This document shows, one piece after another, positions 1-9,100 of a DNA stretch of 22,524 nt. Positions within the stretch are counted from its first letter, which is position 1; every line of letters starts with the position of its first letter. The notes under the pieces were generated by a model that saw only the letters and a program-made list of their open reading frames with translations, ran no database searches and was not told the origin of the DNA. The translations under genes were made by a program, and so were the position numbers. Source of the stretch: Lenisia limosa (taxonomy: Eukaryota; Breviatea); assembly GCA_001655205.1 (NCBI GenBank), contig LPNZ01009180.1, positions 1 to 22,524 of the forward strand, given 5' to 3'.

Positions 1-2
1 CA

Positions 3-665
3 CAACCTTTCGGATGGCATTGTGACTTACCTGACTGCCCTGATGACGTTTGCGGATTTCAAATAGCCACGATTATCATCAACTTATTTTGTTATTATAT
101 TGTAGAAACAGGAATGCAGAGCATTATACTACCCTAAGGATGGTAAAAAGGTCTTCAATGGCTGTGATTGTCTCGACATACCCAATCGTACGTTGGAATT
201 TTAAGTTCATTTACCACTTAGCATGTCGCAAAGAAAAGAACGTCTGTGTAGGAACTTGCCCTGATGAAAAGGATGTAAGAAGGGAAAGTACTATGCTTAC
301 CCTTATTGAGTTATTACTAATAATCATAGCGGTGACCGTGATCTCTTACTTAGTCCTTTGCTAATTGTTTTTTATTCATCTAGCATTGTGTCGGACATTT
401 TGTGGACAACAGGCTATTACACTGCACCTGCTGCGAGTGTGAACCACCTGAGGATCCTTGCAGTGGTTAGTTATGGATGGAACAATTGTAGCTTGGGATG
501 CCAATTAGTTCCATAGCCTCTTATTGTCCAGTCTGCCATCTTGAGTTCTACGAGAACATTCCATTATGTGTTGGCGTATGTCCACGTACTGAGGCATGTA
601 AATTGTTCCGTGGATCTGCTGGATCCACACCGCGCTGTTCCTGCACACGTAGGCCTGAGTTCTAA
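3..665 (+). CDS. Repeated Cys-rich protein, 3' end of gene (5' end off window)
   Basis: The product is not recognised. The proposed exons are <3-47, 106-187, 222-274, 384-465 and 532-665, ending in TAA at 663-665. Together they read about 130 residues in three similar units. Each unit has a core such as CVGTCP (exon 3) or CVGVCP (exon 5), with a looser CDLPDCP in exon 1. About 12-20 residues later comes a C-x-C pair (CDC, CTCCEC or CSC) followed by Pro-rich residues. The introns between units are phase 1 (34 nt at 188-221 and 66 nt at 466-531). The introns inside units 1 and 2 are phase 0 (58 and 109 nt), and unit 3 has none. If these introns are not removed, units 1 and 2 each end in a stop, so the models stand or fall on splicing. 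Dense, regularly spaced Cys suggests disulfides and an extracellular protein, but the start and any signal peptide lie outside the window. The gene converges on MLH3. Confidence 0.65.
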
Positions 666-863
666 TTCGGATAGGTTGTCAAATTGGTACCCCTAACTCC
701 TCACAGCAATTGGCTAAACCCTGAGTAACTACTAAGTCTGACCAAAGTACAATCAGTTTATTCCTCATTGACACCATATTCATTGACTCTTCCTTTATTA
801 TCTCAGTCTATTATTGTTAATATATTGTTATCACATTGCTCTTTAACCCAATACCATACATTA
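666..863. other. Convergent intergenic region
   Basis: These 198 bp separate the stop codons of the Cys-rich gene (+) and MLH3 (-). They are AT-rich and have no supported coding. On the minus strand, AATAAA reads at 799-794, about 65 nt past the MLH3 stop. Confidence 0.6.
794..799 (-). promoter_or_regulatory. Possible MLH3 poly(A) signal AATAAA
   Basis: This is a minus-strand AATAAA about 65 nt downstream of the MLH3 stop. The position suits a polyadenylation signal, but the hexamer is short and the region is AT-rich. Confidence 0.35.
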
Positions 864-3800
864 TTAAACGTGGGTTGGTAGACAAATAAGAGGACAGGAT
901 GTTGGACGTCCATGCGCACACTGAAATGACAGATTTGTGCTTGACAACTGGTGCACCAGATATTGCAGATGCTGAAGTGGGAGTGCGTCTCCAAACATCT
1001 GTAAGAGTCAGACTTAAAAGAGTATTGCCAATGTCCTTTGTTTGACCCACGTACCACTGAAGTGCGACAAGCTTTTGAAGCCAGAATACGATGAAATACA
1101 GGGGGCAGAGAGGGCCATGTACTAGAAAGTGAACATTTTTCACTAGCAAACCTGAACCCGATAATTGGCCATCCTGAAGGCTTTGGGAAGTGGCTACTTC
1201 TATGAAGGTAAAAAGAAATGAACGGAGCTTTTTAAGACCCTCAACCCTGCTCACTTGCTGCGTAGGTATTCCAGAAGGTGAATTGGCTGCACTTCAACAC
1301 CACAAAGAACTGGTGCTCTAATAATACGAATTCTAAGATGAGTGATTGTGAAAAATAGAGGAAATAACAAGGTCTAATCACACTCCTACTTGTCTTCCAT
1401 AAGTAGTACAGTCCAGCCACATGATTCAACACTTGCTCTTGCCTGCTTTAAAGCACTCAAATCATCAGAATTACTAATGAGAGTTATATCGCATCTATTT
1501 ACTGAAAGATATAACCCAGAAGCCCTTGCTGATGCCTCTGAAAATGGGACGGGGGGGACTCTTCTTCCTGGAAATCTAGTAAACGCAAAGTGTCTATACC
1601 ATACCATTTGTTAACTTGTTCCAAGCATCTAGTTTATCAGCCTCTTTCACTCCTTCTTTGTATTATAAATGCACTTCCATACAAACCTTGGGAATCTTTG
1701 GTTATTTTGATATTTCCATTCCATAGTGATGGTCCATTAGCAATATCTCTGTGGCATATTTCCATATAGCCTTCAAGTCGCACACGTTCATCAGCAGCGT
1801 GTTGATCAATCATCATTCTAAGAATTATTACAACATACACTTACAGTTGGGTTTTACCAATTGAATTTGTTGTTACCAGCAATATAAACTTATTATCAAT
1901 CTGAAAGGTTATTTGGTAATCTCCCACTTGTGAAATAACATTTGCCACTTTAATCATATTCTTTGATACTTTTTGTTCATCTGTCAGACCAATAAAAGAA
2001 CCAACTGATGGAGTTGTAGAATTCACCTGAAAATGAAGTAACTTCATAAACCTACCAGCAAATGCTCAAGTTTTTCTGGCGGCTTTTTGTCAAGTAAACC
2101 TAGAAGTTAAAGTCATTACAAACTTACATGGCTTTTTCTGTACTCGAACAGGCTGTTTCACATGAAGACTATTCTTCACAATTTTTGAGTCAAACATTTC
2201 ATCAATCATTTCACTTGAAGAAATATTGAATGTGTTTTCAAAGCCAAATACACCAGTTTGTTTTTTGACAACTTTTGGGGAAATTGATCGAATTTTGGAG
2301 AGATTCAGTTTCTTTATCGTTGGAGAGGCAAATGGTGACGACAGTCCAGCAAGTATGCTCATACTACTTGGAGAAATGTCAAATGAAGTTTGAAGTATTG
2401 ACGTTTCATCAAAAAGGCTGCCCATTGGTGAAGAGAAATCCCCAACAAGAGAGGAACAAATTGGAAGGTTAATTTTTGGCACTACCTGAGGAACCTCTTT
2501 TTCTGGTGATGGCAGTTTTTTGTCCAAAGAAGAAAAGTTTAGAGGAATAGGTGATACGTTTTGAATAACCATTGACTTTTTGGAAGGAGGAGTCACAAAC
2601 TGGTCATGAGGTGTGTTAGCAGCTTCAGGGAATTGTTCATCTTCTACCTCAGCCCATTGTCCGTAAAGATGAGAAGCAAGAGCATTGGAAACACTTTTAT
2701 AAAACTGTTCGCTAACAACTCTCCAGTCCTAAATATATAAATAACAATAAAGCAAACAAAGGGATTGATTTTGGCCTTGAGTAAATTTGATGAAACCAAG
2801 TTGTGAAAATTGGCAGAAAAAATTAAAAGAAAACTTGGCGCATGTGTTACCTGAATAAACAAAGAAAAAAAACAGATTTCGTGGCCTTACTCTTTGCCAA
2901 AATGCCAAGGTGTTGATACGCCCTGTATATGATACCTCCAAAAGGTTTTAAAGGAGCAGGGCGTCTATTGATGATAACGACTTGTAACGGCTGTAATTTC
3001 AACATGATATTTCAATAAGAAGAAACGTACAGTGTTGACACTACAGTCAGTTGAAAGAATCCCAGTCAACCTCACAGTTTCTAAGCCGTAAGTATGTTTA
3101 TTGTAAATACTGTATCACTACCTTACAGATAGATATGCATTATTATATGATAAACATACCTTGAACATCATTCTTATTCACAACTAGTGTATCATTGAAG
3201 TTGATAAATTCTTGTTCATCTGAAGAAAACGACAGGAATCTTGACAATGTGTCTGGATGCTACATTGTTCTTTTAAACATCAAAACCCACTGTTTGATTT
3301 TGTAAAAGATACTTTTGAGAATTCTCGTGATAAAGGCTAAAGGCTACCTGTGGGTTCGCTAATGCTATTAGGCGTAAGGCAACCCGCATCCTATGTCAGT
3401 GAGGAAACAAGATATATATATATATCATAAGCGTACGAATTTGCATTTGAAATGTTGTGAAGAGTTCCTCTTCGGACAGGATGATTTTTGAAGAGATCAG
3501 AAACCGAGATCCGAGTTCCTGATTTGTCATTTGGAATGGTAAATTTGCATCTGAACCTTTTTTTCGCAAATTTGATTTGGTAACTCCGAGCGATTCACCA
3601 AACTATAACGTCATCTAGTCAAAGTAGTATCAACACAAACACTCACAACATACTTGGATAATTTTCTGAAAAGCCTGTTGTGATCGAATAGCTATTGACT
3701 CGATCTTCAATGTTGATATGCTGGCAAGACCAAAGAGGCTATGACATGATTAATGTAATATGAATTATTGTGAAACAAATACACTTTTATTACACAAACA

Positions 3801-4384
3801 ATCCTTAACTGTATTCAGTCAGATCTCAATACGCAAACCATTGTCCTCTAAATCCCAGCGTTTCGGTTTTTGCAATTGAAGATGGACTCCTTGATTTGCT
3901 TGATGCTAGGTGAATGATGTTAATAAATGGTTGAAACATGATTCTCCCAAGAAAGTACTTGCAGGGCATACCTTCTTTTTCTCCCAATATCTCTAGATTA
4001 TCATACGATATGCCTTTGCCATTGTCTGTGACCACTATGATCTCGTGAGCAATTGTGATTGAAAAGTGCTAGGTAAGCTAAATGAATGGATTTTTTCTTA
4101 AAAAATAATATTCCATCAAGTTTATAAAGATGTTAACGGATAGAAGCAGTAAAAATAAACAATACATCTCTTGAGCTCACTCAGTTTCCATTTGACTTCG
4201 TCAAAGGTGACCTCCACCTGTGTTGCTTTAGCATCAATTGCATTTTCTACCAATTCTGTTAAGAGTTGAGACCAATTAGAGAGAACCTGAATTTTGTGAA
4301 TACTCTACTTTCAATTAAACCCACTAAGTCGCTCTTAAGTTGGTTTTTTGTTGATGTCGGTAATTCTTCAATTCCATAATGCAT
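864..4384 (-). CDS. MLH3: DNA mismatch-repair / meiotic MutL homologue MLH3
   Basis: A GHKL-ATPase MutL subunit. In other eukaryotes MLH3 pairs with MLH1 to form MutL-gamma, a nuclear endonuclease for meiotic crossovers and some mismatch repair. The start at 4384 aligns without gaps to the MLH3 N-terminus. Motifs in order are ELVENAIDAKAT (ATP/Mg site), VTDNGKGI, LGFRGQ...LASIS, GTRISVSDLFKNHPVRR and VIINRRPAP. A low-complexity linker follows (2728-2128). The C-terminal domain carries the endonuclease motif DQHAADERVRLE intact, then ACR and FQCAHGRP; the last, rather than CPHGRP, favours MLH3 over PMS2. Exons: 4384-4325, 4286-about 4150, 4068-3972, 3905-3839, 3738-3654, 3602-3557, 3518-3437, 3390-3287, 3252-3160, 3080-3031, 2990-about 2891, possibly 2850-about 2797, 2728-2128, 2099-2056, 2026-1845, 1817-1687, 1628-1605, 1575-1503, 1473-1390, 1332-1255, 1199-1152, 1121-1055, 998-864. 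Two joints are unresolved: the end of exon 2, and the splice entering 2728. Several introns are 27-30 nt. The product is about 700 residues, shorter than animal MLH3 because the linker is short. Confidence 0.9.
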
Positions 4385-4875
4385 ATTTCTTTGCGATAAG
4401 GACACTCTGGTACACTCTTTTACTCTCTATATACCCATTTTATCGAAAACTATCAAAGATTATGTTTTTCTGCTTGTCACTGGATGAGTAATCATCTCTC
4501 CTTTATTCACTTTATAATTTATTGAATAATAAATAACGTAATTCATCGAAAGAGATCAAAGGCTTTGGTCTTAGATTCTTGGTGTGGACGTGCTCAATAA
4601 TCGGTATAAATATAATGAGTCAAATAATTTATCAAGTTATTATGTAGAGTTATACTACTATGCTAGAGTTATACTACTATGCTGTTTTAAAGAGGATATT
4701 TGGATATTGTGTGGAAATTATGAAATTATTCTCTCACCTGGCTACAAAACTACAAACTCTTACATGTACCTTACCGCAAGTTCCGGATCAAAATGAATAC
4801 TGTACAAGGTCCATCAAACATAAAGACATCTACCTTCGTTTGGTGTTGTCATAAGAATAGCAAAAACAAAAGCAC
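4385..4875. other. Intergenic region upstream of MLH3
   Basis: These 491 bp separate the RPB4 stop from the MLH3 start; both genes are on the minus strand. The region is AT-rich with no convincing coding. Its only clear structure is a perfect 19-bp tandem duplication at 4645-4682. It probably holds the MLH3 promoter and the RPB4 3' end. Confidence 0.6.
4645..4682. repeat. Perfect 19-bp tandem duplication
   Basis: The 19-mer TAGAGTTATACTACTATGC occurs twice, head to tail, at 4645-4663 and 4664-4682. It lies about 260 bp upstream of the MLH3 start. The copies are identical, so it is either recent or maintained. Confidence 0.9.
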
Positions 4876-5930
4876 TTATTGTACAAATCCATGGAGAGAG
4901 TGAAGAAGCTCATCAAGGGTCTCCGGTTTAACAACCTCATTAGACACATGCTCTTCAAGAGTAGGCATCACCTGACACGCTTCGTCCTTGGTCTGAAGAG
5001 AAGTAAGCGTAAGTAAGTACAAAATAGCAAAATATAACCAACATAACCCCCACAGAAAAAAGAAACACAGGTACTTAAAATAAAATATGGATATGGTATG
5101 GAGGAATAACACAAGTTTTTTCAGACACCAATAATTAAAAAAAAAAGTGATTTTATACACATCATATACTCAAAACAAACCTAAAAATTGTAGTGTTAGA
5201 TTATATACTCAAGATTTCAGAACCAAAAGCATAGAACTAAGTATTAAGACCTAACATCGATATACGATTGAAAACAGAAATCAAACCTGAGGAAGAAGGT
5301 CAGCAATAAGTGTCACTTCAAAGGCTGACAAATTATGATCTTCACGGAACTGTTCAATTGTTCTGCAAGGAATGAGTGGAATAATGAAAGAAGAAGAAAG
5401 GGGAGGGGAGGGGGAAANNNNNNNNNNNNNNNNNNNNNNNNNNNNNNNNNNNNNNNNNNNNNNNNNNNNNNNNNNNNNNNNNNNNNNNNNNNNNNNNNNN
5501 NNNNNNNNNNNNNNNNTTACTAAGTGTCATCAAACACTTTTAGTAACCAAGAAAACAACAACAACTACATGATGAAATGGAAGATGACAAGAATATCAAA
5601 TAGCCACCCACGCAAGAGCCTCATCAACCGCCTCTGGTGTCTTGAACTTCTTTAGCCTTGAAGCATACTCCAGTGCCTTCTTGGTATGGCTAAACAATTA
5701 TCCCAAACAGTATATAAAAAATGGGTAAAGTCTTGAGCATACAGAGGAAGTTCTGCATCGTCATCTCCTTGGCTTAAAGCAGCTTTGCGGGTTTCGAGAA
5801 TCATGGCGGCATCAGCAGTAATCACCGTTGGTGCGTCCTCAAAGACTAAATATATTAAATAATGATAAACAAGAAGCAGGAGAGTCATACCGGGGCCAAG
5901 CATGACAATCCTTGCGTCTGTTTCGGCCAT
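4876..5930 (-). CDS. RPB4: RNA polymerase II subunit RPB4
   Basis: RPB4 pairs with RPB7 in the stalk of nuclear RNA polymerase II and helps initiation and RNA exit. Five exons (5930-5891, 5845-5743, 5689-5612, 5362-5287 and 4992-4876) join in consistent phases to 137 residues plus TAA. The family signature covers the C-terminal two thirds. KKALEYASRLKKFKTPEAV matches the TLNYTARFSRFKNRETI helix, LSAFEVTLIADLLPQTKDEA matches FELACLANLCPETAEE, and VMPTLE matches ALIPSLE. An acidic C-terminus follows. An N-terminal ITADAAMILETRK matches the region before the helical core. The length is close to animal RPB4 (about 142). Pol III RPC9 is a distant relative, but the central helix fits RPB4 better. 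The introns are 45, 53, 249 (containing the first N gap) and 294 nt. The first ATG sits 247 bp from the divergent FxPxI gene, so the two probably share a promoter region. Confidence 0.88.
5418..5516. other. Assembly gap (N), inside an RPB4 intron
   Basis: A run of 99 N. It directly follows a purine-only stretch of G and A on the plus strand (5385-5417) and lies wholly in the RPB4 intron 5611-5363, so no coding sequence appears lost. Confidence 0.98.
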
Positions 5931-6177
5931 TGTGAAAACCTAGATACAAAAAAACTATATAAATTTAGATCTATAAATCTACACCAATGTTTGCCTGGAG
6001 AAAAGGAGAAAAAAGGTTCTTTCAAGGTTCTTTTTTGGTTTTTGACGAACAAAATAAATTACGGTGGCGCTTTGCTTTACTGCCCTCTTTTTTCAAGCCC
6101 TTTTCTTTGATCGATTGTTAATGAGATTGAGAGAGTTAAGAATTGGGAGAAGAATCATAATTTAAGAGTTCAACCAG
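5931..6177. promoter_or_regulatory. Divergent promoter region, RPB4 / FxPxI gene
   Basis: These 247 bp lie between the ATG of RPB4 (-) and that of the next gene (+). No classic TATA box or initiator is convincing. An ATG at 6121 opens only 14 codons before TAA and could act as an upstream ORF for the plus-strand gene. The regulatory role is inferred from layout alone. Confidence 0.45.
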
Positions 6178-9100
6178 ATGTACCCCACCACTGGTATGGA
6201 GTATTATGTCGCAACTGAAATTGACAATTCTGAAAGTCATCATAATATGAGCATATTAATGACTATTTAGATCCCTTTGCAGACCCATGGCCAGGTTCAC
6301 CACCAGTAAGAACCAACAAGTTTGCAATCCTTGAAGTGAGTAACGGTGCAACTGTCTCCGTTCCTGTGTTCGCCCACTCAGAGGTGAGCTGTGGCATGGC
6401 TTTGATTGACATTCTTCACTTTCTCTATTCTTTCTCACTTTTCAGCCATTTCAAGTTGCGTCAGACATCTGTAACCTTTATAACTTGTTTGTTGCAAGCC
6501 TTTATCCCAATGCGGGCAATATGATATATTACCGTCTGTCTGTTGCTCAACTCAAACTCCTCGATCATCACAATTTTTCAATTTTTAGACATACCTTTTG
6601 AAAAAAAAACGATAATAATAAATAAAAAAACATTGCATTTGAGGTATAATGCCTTGTTGGTTCTTTAGTGACACTCCAGTGACCGAGAAACGTTTCTTGA
6701 GCCCATGATAGCCACACTCGAGTCGGTCATAATGCCCTTACGCTACCCGAAATCAGCTGTTATCAAACCGTTCCTCATCGATGACGAGGCTGCTCTTGAG
6801 GTGTCCAAAAAAGGTTCGTGGATGAAATTCCGTGATAAAAGGGCTCAGTACTTTCAATAACGGTGTTGCCTTGAGGATACTAACATCACAGAAGCTGAGA
6901 AGGAAGAAGAAGCTGCCAAAGATGAGGAGAAAGAGTTACCAGAAGCGGAAGCGGAAGAACCTAAACAGGATGATGAAAAGCCCAAAATGTTCGTTTATCG
7001 GTGGGAGGGGTTGTTGGCACAATATTTTAACGCAGATGGCAGGTGATGGAAATTAAATGATGACCTTTATGATAGTTAGTATGTATTCCTACATTTTTTA
7101 ACCCTGAACATTGTCACTAAACATGATATAAAACTCTAACCCTCATCCTAGGTCCGAAAATCTCAGGGCTGCAGCGGAGGAAGGCTTCTCGCGCCCGTCT
7201 TCCTCGCAGAATGATCGCTCCTACGCTAAAATCCATGCAAAGCCACGTGCATCGCGCCACAAGCATGGCGACAACATGGATGGCCGTTGGAAGCCGGAAC
7301 GGGGTTCCTGGGTGGCCTCGTCGGCAAAGCAGCGCAAGCCAGAAGTTCCCTCGCAACCACGAGGCATCAATGCGTTCCGTCGGTACCATCATCACCCGGA
7401 ACAGGAGCAATCACCAAGGGACTCGCTTTTGAGCCAGCTGTCCGACCTTTCTCTCTCCACGAGTGAGCCTGACGATCACCGTGACTCTCAACAGAAACAA
7501 CGCAAGTCGGTAGGGGATGTTTCTCGAAATTCCGACTCTGGGGGTAGCCAGTCTGAAGACGAGTCTCTGTCTGACCCGTTGCTGAAGGCCGAACAACGCT
7601 GGAATGCGGCACGTAGTAACGGCTACCCCGTGTGGTCAGAGCAGGGAAAGCAGTCACGAGCATCCACGTGGGTCGACGACCACGAAGGGGATGATTATGA
7701 GATTATTGAGGGAGCTGATGGTGTTTTCGAAGCCAAATCCATCAGCACGCCCCTGGATAAACGAGAAAGCAGAAGAGAACCTGCAAGAGAGAAACCAAGA
7801 AGGGAAGGTAGACGGAATGAAAGAGAAGAGCATGAAATCAGAAGAAGGAAAGATGACTACGACCACTACCCAAAGAAGGAAAGTGACAGATTCGAGAAGA
7901 AAGACAGAAGGAAGACGCGATCTTCTCCAGTTAGAAGTAGTCACTACAGTGAATCCTCAAGTTCGCAGAGTGACTCAGACAAAACCGCCTCAGATGACGG
8001 TTGGTGAAGAGATATGTTAACCATCGAAGCTGTTTGCGCTCAGTTAAGTATGACGAGTGGGACTCTACAATGGCAGTTTTGTGTGTCTTCCCTGTTTTGT
8101 TTTTGCCTTGTCGAGCTTTTTGTTCGTTTGACACCACTCACCTCACAGAAAGTGACTTTGACGTTGAGCCTCTGGATATTGAAGGTTTCTATGCACAGTA
8201 TACACAGACGAGTGTTTTTGAGAGACTAAATCAAAATGCAAAAGACAGGGATGAAAAAAAGTTGGTTAGGTTGCCTTGTTTCTTGATAGAAGGTGTTTTG
8301 GATCCTTGATCCGCCTCTTTTGTGAAATTTTATTAATTCTCGTTCACACTCCAGAAAAGAAGTTGCAAGGAAGAAGAAAGAACAAGAGCAAAAAGAGCGG
8401 GAGTTTCGAACTTCAAAAGTCGGTTTTTCTTTCATTCTTCATTCATCTCACATTTGCTGACTGCCCAGGATTCACGGACAATGTTGCGCGAAGCAGGAAG
8501 GAAGAATCGGGGCGAATCTGCTACTGTGAGGGATACGTATCGATTCTTTTCTTCTTTAGTGTTTTCAAGCAGAACTAACCTTTCAGGAAAGGTTACATCG
8601 TCTTGGCCACAGTATGGGGAATTCGGTTCAGTTCCACAAGAATGCTATATTCCTATACCCATTGAATAGAGCGTAGTTCTAAGAATGTAGAAAAACATAT
8701 CGAGCGGGTAAAAAAGCAAAAGAACGCACTTGAAGAGAAAGACCAAATGGACGCGTCACACTCTTTTCAGCCCAAAATCACGTGAGTACTCTTGGTCTCT
8801 TTTAGCTCCATCAACATTCTTCCTTGTCAGAGCCCCTCACACACTAGACGCCGAGGGGAAAGGGCAGCGGTTCGGAGGGACCCTTTCAGCGGAGTCACTA
8901 TTTCATCAACTGCTGTTTCGGATCGAATTTTGGAGAGTGCTCGCCAGGTGGGGGGGGGGGGNNNNNNNNNNNNNNNNNNNNNNNNNNNNNNNNNNNNNNN
9001 NNNNNNNNNNNNNNNNNNNNNNNNNNNNNNNNNNNNNNNNNNNNNNNNNNNNNNNNNNNNNNNNNNNNNNNNNCATCTATATTGAAATACTAACTCAATC

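Noticed and set aside
50-364. Open frame of 104 codons ending in a hydrophobic stretch that looks like a membrane span
   Set aside because: It crosses three proposed introns. The hydrophobic part is read from the AT-rich intron 275-383, and the Cys-rich frame explains the region better.
3406-3426. (TA)n run and ATAT tracts here and at 17112-17127 and 18240-18270
   Set aside because: Ordinary AT microsatellites in introns with no further structure.
7276-8007. 243-codon open frame as a stand-alone gene
   Set aside because: The frame extends upstream through an acceptor at 7151. A GTTGGT donor at 8000 joins it in phase to the acidic exon at 8149, so it is one exon of a larger gene.
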